Of a stretch of DNA of 64,000 nucleotides, positions 21,714 through 33,315 are shown piece by piece (within the stretch, counting starts at the first letter, position 1; every line of letters begins with the position of its first letter). The notes beneath the pieces were generated by a model that saw only the letters and a list, made by a program, of their open reading frames with translations, was not told the origin of the DNA and did not search any database. The DNA is taken from NCBI GenBank assembly GCA_010094045.1, contig ML986641.1:186001-250000 (forward strand). Direction: 5' to 3'. Made by a program: the position numbers and the translations under genes. Source of the stretch: Lojkania enalia. Taxonomy: Eukaryota > Ascomycota > Dothideomycetes > Pleosporales.

Positions 21714-24307
21714 ATGTCCTCGAACATCCGCGTTTTTGTGCATTGGAAAAGCAACACGGTATTCGCCGGCGAAGACATTGAATGCACCATCACCTTTAAA
21801 AATATAGCCTCTCCTAATGGCCCGGAACGATCCCCATCTCGGCCAGCCAAACAAAATGGATTCGTGCCTGGAGGGGAGCGCCAGCGCAAGCTTCCTCCAG
21901 CGCATTCCTCTACCACAAGACCTACTCTATCCCGCAATTCCTCGCTTGCTTCTCAAATACCCCATCCGCATCTACGTGGTCACAGACCCGCCTTGTCCTT
22001 ACATACCCCGTCGACGGCCGGAGACCGTCGCTCCCCCGTGCCTCCGAGCGGAGCATTCAACAATGGAAGTGCGCCGGGCAGCCATGCTCACGGGCGGTCA
22101 TTGTCGATAATGTCAATAGGGACGGATCCGGCTCCCGAGGGAGGCCATGATCGCGGCGCTCCTCCACGGCGGCCGGGTCGAGGACATGGGAGGTCGGCTA
22201 GTTTGCAGGTTATACCTGGCCGACCAAGTACATTCTCAGGCAAGAATTCCATAGCATCTTCCTTTACCTAGACTAATATACGTCGCAGTAGGATCCCCTG
22301 GTCAGCGATCCGCGACTCATCATTCTCCCCTGATGGGAGGCTCTTCTCCTCCAATAATACATGAGCCGTCGAAAGAATTTCCTTTGCCTGTTCGACCGGC
22401 TAGGAGGACTCCCGGCGTATCGACGGCTCCAAACACACCCGCTCTTCCTAGTACAACGAGGAAACCTTCGGGGTCTTTCTCACAAAACTTCAAATTTCCT
22501 GCTGCCCCTCCTAATAATACCACGAACGATCCCTCAAATAAGCCCGAGATCACGAGTAGCCCACGTGTGCGTACGCCGCAGCTGCATGGAATATCTCCGA
22601 AGCCACCGGAAGAAACTCTACCGAATCCGGCTTTGGATAGCCTCTCTCCAGTGGCCCGTATACTCTCGGGATCCAGCTTGACTGGCACACCAAGAAGCAG
22701 TGGGGAGTTCTATTCGATGAGCAACAATTCAAGCGAAACACTTGCCTCGGAATACATTGCACAGCCAACAGCTAGACTCCTCCCCCGGGCTGCTCATCAG
22801 AGATATAGCTCTCAATTAGCTCCTCAAAATCAGCATAAACGGCCGGAAGCGCTCATGATGGGATACGCTCAAGTCATGGGTTCTTTCACTCTTGATGGGT
22901 CACTGATTAATCAAGCACCCTTTGAAGAAGTCAAGAGGAAGGGAGTTGTGGGAGGACAGGGAGGTGGCGGCGTTGTCGGCGTGGAAAGGGCCAAGCGAGA
23001 TAGTGGACTCTTTGGAGCACTTGGGTGGGGAAATATTGGTGAATCCCTTGGAGGCTTGCTTGGTTCGTCAGAACCATCGAGCATACGAGAGATGAGGGGA
23101 ATAGCGAGCTCAAAGACCGTTCCACTCATCACAACGCCACAGTCCATCTTATTTGTCGACCTCCGATTAGCACCGGGGGAAAGCCGAAGCTACACTTACA
23201 GTTTCACATTGCCCCGGGGGCTGCCTCCGACGCACAAGGGAAGGTCAATGAAAGTATCTTATCACTTAACGATAGGTACGCAAAGACCAGGTTCCGCCAA
23301 AGACCAGCAAGTCAAGCACGTAGAAGTTCCGTTCAGGGTCTTTGGCAGCGTAAACAGTGAGTACAGCTTCCTTCAAAGAACATTATTGCTCACTAACCTT
23401 ACATCTAGGCCGAGGCGAGATATTGGGACACGACTTGATGTCTCCATACATAATCCTTCGAGATCAGGCCAGGACATCCAGTATAGATAACAACAATAGC
23501 ACAATAGATGGCTCCCTCAAGAAGAAACTAGTTTCGGGGGGCAAGGCCGACGAATCTGACCTCTCCGAGTTCTTAGAGTATGTTGATAATCTTCTTGACA
23601 AGCCGCGTCAGAACTCGAACATGGGCCTTCTATCCCCAACCGATACGATACCAGGACGCTTGTCAATAGCGGAAGAACCTCAAACTATGAAAGAAGCTAT
23701 TGACCTCGCGATTCTACGAAGTAACTTGACCAGCGCCGCGAACCAGAGCGCGAACCGCTTTGAGATTGCTCGCAGTGGACAACGGGTTGCCGTCATCATG
23801 CTCGCACGCCCCTCTTATCGGCTTGGCGAGACCATATCCGCTGTAATAGATTTCACGAACGCAGATATACCCTGTTATGCAATGCACGTGGCCTTGGAGA
23901 CCTCCGAAAAGGTTGATCCCGCCATAGCCCTTCGATCCAATGCCTCTATTTATCGTGTCACGCGGAAATCGCATGCTTCCTTTTCCGCAAACGCGCTTTT
24001 CGCACAACGATTATCATTTTCGCCAACGATTCCCCCTAACGCCACGCCGGAGTTCATCACAAGCGGTATCAGTTTGGAGTGGAAATTAAGAGTAGAATTC
24101 ATTACGCCGCGGGTGACGCATGAGGATGAAGAAGAATTGTTGTGGGACGAACTACTCGAAGAGATTTCGAGTGACGATAGGGGCATCATTCTAGCCGCCG
24201 CCGAGAGGTTACCGGCTGAGAGTTTTGAAGTACAGGTTCCAGTCAAAGTGTACGGAGCTGTGAGTGGGTCATCTGAAAGTGTGGGTGATGAGGGGCTCGC
24301 GGTGTGA
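21714..24307 (+). CDS. RGP1: Rgp1-like subunit of the Ypt6/Rab6 exchange factor
   Basis: With Ric1, Rgp1 activates the Golgi Rab Ypt6 for endosome-to-Golgi traffic. Exons 21714-22239, 22289-23356 and 23409-24307 give 830 aa. The N-terminus (MSSNIRVFVHWKSNTVFAGE, DIECTITFKNIA) and the C-terminal half (ILFVDLRLAPGESRSYTYSF, MKVSYHLTIGTQ, SYRLGETISAVIDFTNADIP) fit the arrestin-like Rgp1 fold, separated by a long Ser/Pro-rich linker as in filamentous fungi. Intron 2 is GTGAGT...CTAG. For intron 1 two donors keep frame: GCAAGA at 22240 (GC-AG) or GTACAT at 22228; acceptors at 22288 and 22291 are both possible. An in-frame upstream start at 21621 exists. Confidence 0.85.
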
Positions 24308-25369
24308 ACGAGATCTCTGGGCCTGCATTCTTGGGCTGTAGAAAGACTTGAAAAGGATCCCTTGTGATAGGTTAACTTTGTAGTAGCATACCGAAGTTGG
24401 GACTACGTGAAGCCCTTCGTTAATGTTATAAGTTATGAAGTCACACGGAAACATCGAACGAAAATCGATCTGCCTGTGTTGATCATAGCATACTGTTAGA
24501 TCGATGGCTAGCGAGAGCTCAATACAGTGATCAAAGGACACCATGTAGCTCCAACTAAAACAGCTACTATGATCAGTTCCCGGAGCCATCAAGATTTATG
24601 AAGGCATCGTGCCAACACATCGAGCTGGTTTCAAGTCGCTACAGAATATCATTATATATGTGGTATTTAAGCGGACCATTGTACCTAAATGTATGCGTCA
24701 TGTAGGAGACTGCGCATACTATAAACCACTTCAAAAATCAAGCATAATCTTGTCAGGAAATATAACGAATCAGGAACGACGGACCAGAAACAAGATAGCC
24801 ATGACAATTTATACCCGCTTATGGTATCCATGCCCACAATTGCGCAGATACGTATGGTGATTTTAAGCGCTGGCCCCCATCCAGATAAGCATAGACAGAT
24901 TCATATACGATAAGAATGAAATTTGCACAGACTCCATTAATATTAGTGAATTGGAGAGGGGCTTGCATAGTGGAGGAACTCTTGAAGTGAGGTTGCGAAC
25001 ACGTTAACAGTTTTTGAAGCACTAGCGGCTCAGTAAAATCGTTGACAAAAGCTTGGAGATCGACATAATGCTGCACTTGGCGTAAGATGATTACCACGGT
25101 TCGACTTTCTATATTAGAGGACCATATTTACGTTTAGTCACCTGAAAAGTGATCAGTGCCTGGGTTTTAGCATGACGAACCGCGGGTCAAATACAAGCCT
25201 TAACTGACGTAGAATGTAGAGAGAATAAACTGCCCATCTGCTCCCGACTACATTTCTCTGAACTATCAAGCAATTACCGTATCTACTATCTCTCTCAAAA
25301 AACCCTATAAGCAAGGATACCAACTAAACACGCAAAGTAAACACTGCAAGTGTCGACGAGCTCACAGAT
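24308..25369. other. intergenic, no gene seen
   Basis: AT-rich with short ORFs only. No motif or splice pattern supports a gene. Confidence 0.6.
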
Positions 25370-25819
25370 ATGTTTAAGAAATTGGTAAACCCTCAAGACG
25401 TCACCAGCAAAGGTAAGGAATTTGCCAAATGCGGGGGGCTTATCATTAACGGTAATATAGGTGCTTTCGCCGCGGCGGACCAAAATTATCCCAACGTTGT
25501 AAACATCCGCGTATGGAATGGTAGTGGCTCTGTCAATTTTCGTCCCTGGGGCGAGAAAGATGGACCAGCTGCTAACAGTCTAACAGTGAATGTTACCAAT
25601 AGGAGCGGCGAAATTCAGTTCGAACCACTGAGGCAACAGGCCCGAAGTGGCTACGGCACTAGATCGAAGATTCTGAATATTGTGTTTCTTGGCACCATAA
25701 CGTGGTACTGGAGGGAAGAGTTGAAGATCATTGGGCGCGGTGTAATGGCCGGGATGAAGTTGGCTATCGAGAAATGGGAGGAGAAGGTGGCCAAGAAGGC
25801 TGAAGGATCGGAAAACTGA
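25370..25819 (+). CDS. orphan hypothetical protein
   Basis: Uninterrupted 149-aa ORF with protein-like composition. The middle is Gly/Asn-rich and beta-like (INGNIGAFAAADQNYPNVVN, SLTVNVTNRSGEIQFEPL), then comes a hydrophobic segment (ILNIVFLGTITWYW), then a basic helical tail (KLAIEKWEEKVAKKAEGSEN). I do not recognise the family. It lies at the edge of a decayed region and could be a young or lineage-specific gene. Confidence 0.5.
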   Translation: MFKKLVNPQDVTSKGKEFAKCGGLIINGNIGAFAAADQNYPNVVNIRVWNGSGSVNFRPWGEKDGPAANSLTVNVTNRSGEIQFEPLRQQARSGYGTRSKILNIVFLGTITWYWREELKIIGRGVMAGMKLAIEKWEEKVAKKAEGSEN

Positions 25820-26559
25820 GAAGACGTTCGGGCTGGAGGAAATTCGTTATGGATTCGAGCCGGCCCGGACTGGAGATGTCAAGAAATTCTAGCACAAGAG
25901 AGGAATTAGGGGGAGATAGATATAGTATTACTGGAGAATCTGCCTTCCGAAGCGGTGCTGGAGATGGAAAATGGGGTTTTGTAATTCTTGTGCTTGGTTT
26001 ATCCTAAGCGGTCATGCCATAGAGTTTTGTAGGGGTTTAATTCTCCACTCAGCAAGTTACATACTATACCGCATATTCGTATTTCGGAGTTAAATACCAA
26101 ACCATATGGACGAAGGCAGCCACTCGAATGGGAAGCATGCACGGGTTACGGCGGTTGCTACCCCTACCTATGGGAGTTGGAATCTAGTTAGACGTTTGCT
26201 TAAGGATCGCAAGTAATATCAGAATCTCTCTGCTCTGTATATTAATACTTATTATACAAGTTAGTCGTAATCTGCGAAGTCTTGGTTCATGAGGATTGAT
26301 TCAGCTCTACTGTGGCGCTTCAGCCAGCCGCAGCAATAGCTACCCAGCCACTTAGCTTGGCTACCTTCTGCGAAGCCCCTTACCCATAGCATCCAATTAA
26401 TATTCTAGAAAAAAGTCGATAAGCATTCTTGAAGCGCATTAACTAAAGAGCAACTCTAGGTGTACACCGGCATTAAGTGCAACGGCAGACCACAGAAGTA
26501 ATAGGACCAATGGGCATTTTCTATGGATCGATACCGGATAGTCACACAGCAATATGGCA
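25820..26559. other. intergenic, no gene seen
   Basis: AT-rich, without ORFs of note, leading into the decayed membrane-protein gene. Confidence 0.55.
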
Positions 26560-27916
26560 ACCCGAGCCCACGTTTCCGTGGTACTTATAGCATTCTATCA
26601 TTATGTCTGATTACGATGGGTTTGTGGGTTTGGACGGCTGTGCATCTGAATATACCCGAACCGGGTCGATCGGAATTATTTAGTCTGCAAGCGAGAAGAA
26701 AGACTATATCGCTATTCATCGGATAGCTCGCTCCTGAAATAGAAGGTGAATATTGGGACTTCGAGCAGCTACTCAAATCGGACACATGGCTTGGGTAACG
26801 TTCGGACAGCGCAGAGTGGTAGATCAGGCCTCTCGTAGTATAAGAAAACGCCAAGGACGGGGATGCAAGCCACCCGTATGGAAAGAAATTTCTCACATAA
26901 CGAGAATGGTACTTAGGTTATGGAGTATCAAACCAGCTGTGAATTAAAGTTCCATGTGTAAAGCCCCGGGTGCAATTTTGTCTTCCTAGCATGTGATGCT
27001 GAGATGTCATATCATAGGACTATACACCGGAGCTATCTATTAATCGCTATAAATGAACGATAGCGAACTAATTTTATGTCATCATGGGCGGTTTTTGAAA
27101 TTTATTTTAGCGACGAAGAATTGCAAGATAAAAAGTACAACCATTTCAAGTTCACCGTTAAGGGGTTCCTAGAGGTTAAGGAATGAGGAATGAACTGATT
27201 CCGAATCACTCTGAGACCAAGGTATGAGACAAAAGCAAAGCCAATAGGCTTACGAAAACGTTGGCGTGTATTCAAGTCACTTATTTCTGCGTCCAATACA
27301 TTGCCAGACTGTGCCAATCTATGATGATTACCTTATTAGAACTAAACATGTTCGCTCCTACCGTTTTTGCCCTCACAGCCTACTATGTGGTAGAATAAAC
27401 CGCTTGATATTGAAAAAATCAACCATGCTGTGGTTTAAGGTAGGACGGGCAAATGAACGGATGTTAGTCGATATGGTACAGAGAGAGAGTTTCCGGGTAG
27501 ACTTCTGGCCTTTCAATACTAGAAAACTTAGTATAACTCCCCGTACTAGAAGCCGGTTTCTACGCGGGACTTTGTCAAGGTTCGAGGAGTTCAAGAATTT
27601 TCCCGAATCATGCGCAGAAGATTTTATGGAGAGGGCCAAGTTTGACTTTGATAGCGACAGGACCTTCTGTACAAGTTATCTTTCGGCTTTTCGGCTTACC
27701 GCGAAGAATCTGCCGAAAATCAGACTTGGAATAATTCAAGTGGGGTCGCGGTTGGGATTATGGGGCATATCGCTATTGGGTCTCGAGCTCTCTCTCATTG
27801 TATTATACCTTTTCTGCCTGTTTTTCCTCGTTGAGAGCCTTATCATCATGGCATATCTTCTGGATACACTATATCAAATTCAGGGATGGTCCTAGTACTT
27901 CCCACATATTGGTTAG
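26560..27916 (+). pseudogene. decayed multi-pass membrane protein (WWNKP-type fungal family)
   Basis: Fragments in several frames line up in order with a common, uncharacterised fungal multi-pass membrane family. They are RGTYSILSLCLITMGLWVWT with AVHLNIPEP at about 26577-26660, then a stop and APEI; FYVIMGGF at 27075-27098 with stops on both sides; CIQVTYFCVQYIARL and MITLLEL at about 27272-27340; and W-stop-NKPLDIE at 27388-27414, where the family has WWNKP. The end reads LVESLIIMAYLLDTLYQIQG, then WS-stop-YFPHIG-stop at 27887-27916. The TAG at 27391-27393 is one G-to-A change from TGG. The TAG at 27893-27895 could come from CAG by C-to-T. At least one frameshift is needed after the NKP motif. 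The 209-codon ORF inside is therefore a remnant, not an intact gene. Family recall is from memory of sequence patterns; no function is known. Confidence 0.75.
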
Positions 27917-29325
27917 TAATGAGTATCGTGGCAAGTCTACGAAAAATTCGTGTGCCGAAGAGCTTGGGGTAGATCTCTATTCGCCTCTTTCACGAGAATT
28001 CCATGATCCTTTAAAACTTTGACTTCATTGTTTTTTGTTAATCCCGCAATTGTACTCTTGGGGGGAAAGGGGGGGGCAACACGCTAATAAGGAGAGCCCA
28101 TTCCAAACACCCATGAAAGCAGAATAAATTACTCCTAGCCCTAATGCCCCTAATGAGCGAATAGCATAGTCAGATTCAGAGCATATCGGAGTTATTCCCC
28201 CAATCAAGTATGCCAAATAGTCTAGGAGAAACAATGACTTCGTGACACATGCCGCATCAATCCCTCCTCACAAACATTGCTGCCTAACGCCCCTGAACCA
28301 ACCACCACACCGCCCTTCCACCAACGAAGTCCGACCCGCCCCAAGCCGCTCCCATCTCCTCTCCGTCAACAATTCAGCCGCGTCAGTCTATAGTTTGCAT
28401 CACATACGGAACCGATGCTTCTTCTTCCCCGATCCGGACGGCGCTAAACTGAATCAGGCGACTATATTCAAGGCAGACACATCGCTAGGATAAGGCTGAG
28501 AGATTTTCGCGATAGGCAATGTCAGATGCGAAGAGGCCGCGGGACAATGATTCTGATATGACGAATCGGGTTGCGAGGATGGGGCATTAGATCGGAGTTG
28601 AATGCTGTGGCGGAGGCGAATAAAGGAGGGGGATATAAGGCTACGGTCTCACCAGTGCTTGTTGGCCTTTTACAATTTTTTTGATCTTTGTGGGAAATTG
28701 ATGAAGGTTCGCGATCTTTGAGTATCTTTTTGCTGGTATCCAGCGTGTATTGATTCCGTCCATATATCCATCCAGCGTAGATAACCCATTCCAACATGCA
28801 ATTTAATACAACACTAGAAAGCCTATTCTTACCATAAATACGCAAAGTCGCTAGAAGCAAAAAAAAAAACAAAAACAAAAAAAAAACCAAGAACGCTATC
28901 AAGTTTTTTTGGATCCAAAATAAACTCCAGGTATACCATCGTTCCTTCGTCAATCAACTTATATGGCATACTTCCCAAACCGCGATAAAGGAGAAAGAAA
29001 AAAATCCTAAATGAAGAATTACCTGCAAATATGCAGAAGAGGAAAGACACTGTCCAATTTGAGTGGCCGTATTTCCGTTCTCGAAGCGAGGTAGCAAATA
29101 AAAACAGGCCTCGTGTGCATGCAGGAAGCCAGCCAGCATGAAGGGAAAAAAAGGACGTGGGGCGTTAAAAAGATCCGATTTGGGTTGACCGGTCAGAGGG
29201 CGGAAGAATGCAATTTTGTAGCATCACAGCAGCGCAGTATGAACTCGTGGTCAGCCTTGTACACCGCGGCGTTTCAGTTTATCCCTTTGGAGCTGAGCAT
29301 ACTTGTTTTTAGGCTCCGCCGGCTC
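27917..29325. other. intergenic, A-rich tracts
   Basis: No gene is seen. Holds an A-rich run with scattered C (28856-28888) and a G-run at 28060-28076. ORFs here lie across low-complexity sequence. Confidence 0.55.
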
Positions 29326-30156
29326 CTAGTGTACTCTCCCAATATGCTGTTGCCGTTGTCTCCGATCGCTACCCCGCCTCCCGTGGGTTATGGTAAAGTT
29401 GTTTGGTGTGTGCGTCAGGTTGTGGTTCCCTCCTTTCAACTCCTTCAGGTCTTGGTCGTCGATCAAGCGCTTCTGCCACAGGTGCTGGAATAGATGGAAG
29501 TCTGGCCGACTCGCGCGAAGCGTTGTTCCCTGTAAGTGGTGGTGTGCGATATGTTCCATTCTGCAGTTCCACGATGTCCATCCGTTGTCACACACGTATC
29601 TAAAGTCTTCGCACAGCGGGCACTGCACTGATTTGGGCGGCTCTTCGCCTCGGAAATGACTTAAGCAGTGCGTCTTCCATTCCTCGCGGTCGAAGGATAT
29701 GTACGAACAATTCAGGAACCAGAAGGAACATTCGAAGGCCGGAGTTCGGATCTGATTCGGCCGTCGCTCGAGTACGCCATTGACCTCTTCCAGCAGCGGC
29801 ACACCCGACAGGTGGCTCGCAAGTCCCGTGCTTACCGAGGTCTCGGTCGGAGTCGCTTCGGAGTAGTTGTAGAGTGACGGCGGGTGCTGCGACGCCGTCG
29901 AGGATTGATGGATGCACGCGGGCGCCATGGAGGAGTTGCTCCGCTGCGAGCGCGGGTGGGGAGGGCTTGGGTTGTATGAGGAAGAGGACGGTCCTTCGTC
30001 AGGAGACTGCGAAAGATGCACCAGGCGCGCGTGGATGTCTCTGGTGGGCGACTGGAGCCATTCACTGATCTGCGGTTGGGTGACAGAACTCTCCAAGATA
30101 GCAGCCAGCGACATCGCGGGGTCGCTCAAGGGCACTGATGTGGCGCATGCATGCAT
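29326..30156 (-). CDS. C2H2-like zinc-binding protein
   Basis: 276 aa from the ATG at 30156 (next in-frame ATG 30114, giving MSLAAILES). The N-terminal half is Ser/Pro-rich. The C-terminal half has two Cys/His clusters: ECSFWFLNCSYISFDREEW with KTHCLSHF, and VQCPLCEDFRYVCDNGW, SWNCRMEHIAHHH. It then ends in the DFHLFQHLWQKRLIDDQDLK motif that I associate with a family of filamentous-ascomycete zinc-finger-like proteins. Likely nuclear or regulatory; no target can be inferred. No intron is needed. Confidence 0.75.
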   Translation of the reverse strand: MHACATSVPLSDPAMSLAAILESSVTQPQISEWLQSPTRDIHARLVHLSQSPDEGPSSSSYNPSPPHPRSQRSNSSMAPACIHQSSTASQHPPSLYNYSEATPTETSVSTGLASHLSGVPLLEEVNGVLERRPNQIRTPAFECSFWFLNCSYISFDREEWKTHCLSHFRGEEPPKSVQCPLCEDFRYVCDNGWTSWNCRMEHIAHHHLQGTTLRASRPDFHLFQHLWQKRLIDDQDLKELKGGNHNLTHTPNNFTITHGRRGSDRRQRQQHIGRVH

Positions 30157-31849
30157 CAGCCTCAGGTAATTTCGGCCTGATGAAGGCCTCACGGTGTCGG
30201 ACGAATCAGATAAGACTCACTGGTGCGGGCACGAGCTGGGTGCTCTACGCGTCGTCGTTCGTCGTCGTTCGTCGTCAACGGTTCTTTGGGGTGTTGATGT
30301 GGATCTAGCGTCCGTGAGTTGACCTGTTTCGTTTCGTCGTCCCGTTCTGGCCGGCCCTCAACCGTCCTTCACGCGTCCCGCCACAGGCAGACGCGATTCC
30401 TTTATATCCACCGCGCTGGCATCATTAGACAACCGACTATCCGCCCTTAGACACGTTCCAATGCGGCTCTGCTAGGATCCTGGCGTCCTATTCGATACCT
30501 CTAGTCTCCCACCTACATGCCCGTTCACACGCCATTCCATCCGCAATGGACGGGAGGCTTTTCCGGATCACCTCAACCTCCATCGTCCACGCATTGGCGA
30601 AAGCCCAGGACGGTCTTCGCCGGCCAAGACATCCGTTCATTGGGTCCAGAGGTTCGTTGACGTCTCCTCGCGTCCATATCGGGGGCGGGGTTAGATACCC
30701 CACGTAGCGAGCGACTCCTCATGAAAAAACCAACGGAGTCGCCGACCGCTCTTGTACGCAGAGCTGGAGACTGTCGCTATAGCCATCAGTCGGTGAAGGA
30801 TCCCCTTCTTCCGGATTTTCGAAACCCCCCCCGGGGGATACTCCTTGGGAGACCCGCTACTGCAGCCATCCGCAAGCCCTATGCAGTGCCAACAAAATTG
30901 GGCCGACTAATGGCCTATCGTTGGGTCTTGACTTTACCATCTTGACGCGAAGGCTTTGTCCAGCTGGAGGGCTTATAAAACAGAGCTGCATATAGCTTAC
31001 ATGAAGCTGCGTCGGCAACCTTCGGCTTTAATGGGAACTTGTCTATTTGCGGATCTGATATGTTCTCGAGGACAAGGAGCTGGCGCGATTGTAGCTCCCG
31101 AGACACCGCATGTCATCCTCAGTATTGACCAGCCTTGTACTCTTCACCATCTATGGGTGTGTGCCCGAAGGATGACAGAAGCCATGGACCCGCATCCTTC
31201 CCGGCCCATGGACTCGGGCTTTTCGATGCTCGCACGACCCCCATTCTTAGAAATTAAACCTGCTCCTTGTTAATTACGAGAGCCCGCGTTGCAACCCCGG
31301 CCCTCGCTTTGTACAGCCAGTCTTATGCGTTAGGTCTTTACGCAACTGGGTCAAGGGTGAACACTATACCAAGGTCGCACGACATCGAGGGTATCACAGA
31401 AGCATCGGCCCAAAAGCTTTGTAAGATCTGTGTAAGGCTAGAAGCGAGGACCGCTCGTTACTGTGAGGAGAGTTTGATCACACATCTTTTTCCTAAGTGT
31501 CCGGGCACGCCACACTGCAGCACATTGCTGCTCACATGGTTCATGTTCTGTACCAAATCGCCCTTTCCAAGGTTTGCGAGAATTATTCTTGCAGTCCGGG
31601 CATTAGGCATGAGAAAATAGTTTTGTGTTATTTAGATATCGAGTTTGAAATTGTGCCTGGGTTCCCTGAGAAATTTGAACAAACATTATCGAACTGAATC
31701 TCCATTTTGTTTTGTTCTGAAGCAATGCACTGCACTAGTCGTATTTTTTTTTCCCCCTCAATATCATCAAGAGCAAACAAACTCAATTGAACTTCGGGTA
31801 CATGAAAAAGGGAAAGAGCGATAAGAAGGGAGAGTCGTAGTCAGCACAA
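30157..31849. other. intergenic, no gene supported
   Basis: Promoter of the zinc-binding gene at the left. Short ORFs further right (such as 31267-31620, with ASAQKLCKIC) are suggestive of gene debris but show no consistent frame or family. Confidence 0.45.
30250..30276. repeat. short tandem repeat, 10-bp unit
   Basis: Unit gtcgtcgttc repeated about 2.6 times, upstream of the zinc-binding gene. Confidence 0.85.
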
Positions 31850-31960
31850 CGCCTCCCATTTAAGCAATAGAAAAGAAAGCCATGATCATCGCAACTTTTA
31901 ACATACTGCACCACTGCAAAAGAAGGCGACGGCTCCTTAGGTGATAATACTCGGCCTCGA
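31850..31960. repeat. tandem-duplication copy A (3' flank of zinc-finger gene)
   Basis: Matches 32326-32432 over about 105 bp in the same orientation (shared blocks include cctcccatttaagcaa, catgatcatc, cactgcaaaagaa and ctccttaggtgaa/taa). Differences are largely C/T and G/A changes. Confidence 0.8.
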
Positions 31961-32099
31961 TATTGGTGACTGGTAAACCGTTGTACAAACCAAAGCCATA
32001 CGGGCATACAGGCCTATAGCCCCCCTTCCGACCGCACCTAGACCTCCACACGGCTAGTGCTACCCTTCATAGCTATCGGAAAAGTTATTTCGAGTATGA

Positions 32100-32325
32100 A
32101 GTAGGCCAGGTCAAATGGAAGGAAATAACATGGGAAATAATATAGGTAATAACATAGTGAATTGCCGACACTCAAAGAATTGGACTGAGCATTGTCCGCA
32201 CGCATGAGATCGCGGAGCAGGGTTCCGGAGGTAGAAAGGGACCTCGGGCACCATATAATCGGCGAGAAGACAAAGCCTCCATAACGGCTTCATTCTATGT
32301 AACAGAAAAGGAAGCCAGCAAATCG
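32100..32325 (-). pseudogene. broken partial copy of the adjacent C2H2 gene
   Basis: The minus-strand reading contains VPEVPFYLRNPAPRSHACGQ, CSVQFFECRQFTM, which matches the first finger region of the neighbouring intact gene (VPEAPSYLLSPAPRPHVCRQ, CSARFVEHRQLTN). After that the frame is lost and no second or third finger is found. Together with the duplicated flank this shows a tandem partial duplication of about 476 bp followed by decay. Confidence 0.75.
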
Positions 32326-32432
32326 CCTCCCATTTAAGCAACAGAAAGGAAAATCATGATCATCCCAACTTTCCACATCATCACTGCAAAAGAACGTGAC
32401 GACTCCTTAGGTGAAAGTATTCGGCATCACAA
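32326..32432. repeat. tandem-duplication copy B (3' flank of zinc-finger gene)
   Basis: Direct partner of 31850-31960, lying just downstream of the intact zinc-finger gene's coding end. Confidence 0.8.
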
Positions 32433-32561
32433 ATAGAAAGATGCGTGCACATGCAGAATAACGTCAGTGTAGGAAATTAAGCAAGCTAAGCCAAGTACTT
32501 TCACCTTTGTTGAATATTTTCCAGATTCCGGTCGATGGTCTCTTTTGTTATTTCTATCTCT

Positions 32562-33315
32562 TCAATACTTATACTTATGCTTGTTGACCTTGTGTCTCTT
32601 TAGGTTCGGCTTTCTCCCGCTACTATAGTCACATATATCGCACCGGTAAACGACTTTCTCGTGGGCTTCTTTTCGATGTTGCCACAATGATTTCGGGTGT
32701 CGATACTCCATTTGGCAGCCCTGAACATGGCAAGCATAGCGTTTGTGCGCATTATGTTCGTGATTGGTGAGTTGCCGATGCTCAACGAATCGGGCTGAGC
32801 ATTGTCTGCACACATGAGGCCGCGGAGCAGGGCTCAGGAGGTAGGAAGGTGCCTCGGGCACAAGAGCGACTAGATGACGTTGTCGGGTAGGAACAGCAGA
32901 AGCGGTATACGTCCTTGATGCGCCCCCCAACGTAGCCTTTCTGAGATCTTGCTTGACTTGCTCAGGTCGTTGGAAAGGCTGGGTGCCGATAGCAATCGGA
33001 TCGAAGTCGGGAAATCCATTGAAACTTTTTAGACCTTCGAGATTGTGCATTAACAATGAAGAGTTTTCGGAGCTCGAATCATCAAGGCGAGAAGAGACGT
33101 CGCTAGAATCGTGGCTCGAACAATCTGCGTTGACAGAAGCGAGGTCTAGCCCTAGATGAGGTTCTAGGGTTTGTGAATCGGCCTCGGCAAGAGCCGCAGC
33201 ATCAAGATCGAAGAAGTCGTTGATCCATTCTTGTTGCAGTAGTGATGTGGAAGAAGTATTTAAATGATCATTTTGAAGGTGTTGGATGTCGCAAGCGCGA
33301 AGCCTCGGCTCCGCG
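32562..33315 (-). CDS. C2H2 zinc-finger protein, 5' end unresolved
   Basis: Three C2H2 fingers at the C-terminus: CRQCSARFVEHRQLTNHEHN-AH, CHVQGCQMEYRHPKSLWQHR-KEAH and CDICDYSSGRKPNLKRHKVN-KH, so a DNA-binding regulator is likely. The first in-frame ATG is at 33050, but the frame stays open upstream through an acidic, Ser-rich stretch that looks coding (EWINDFFDLDAAALAEADSQ). I therefore extend the exon to a possible acceptor (CGACGCAG, exon from 33315). A preceding exon could end at 33398 before GTATGT; its start was not found. The acidic region may be an activation domain. A partial decayed copy lies downstream. Confidence 0.7.

Noticed and set aside
27266..27895. Intact 209-aa membrane protein
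   Set aside because: Conserved family blocks lie in other frames and past stop codons on both sides, so the ORF is a fragment of a pseudogene.
30250..30276. CRISPR-like or telomere-like repeat
   Set aside because: Only about 2.6 copies of a 10-bp unit without spacers; a simple tandem repeat in a eukaryotic genome.
31267..31620. Possible HET N-terminal fragment (ASAQKLCKIC)
   Set aside because: The match is too short and no downstream HET motif follows in any frame.
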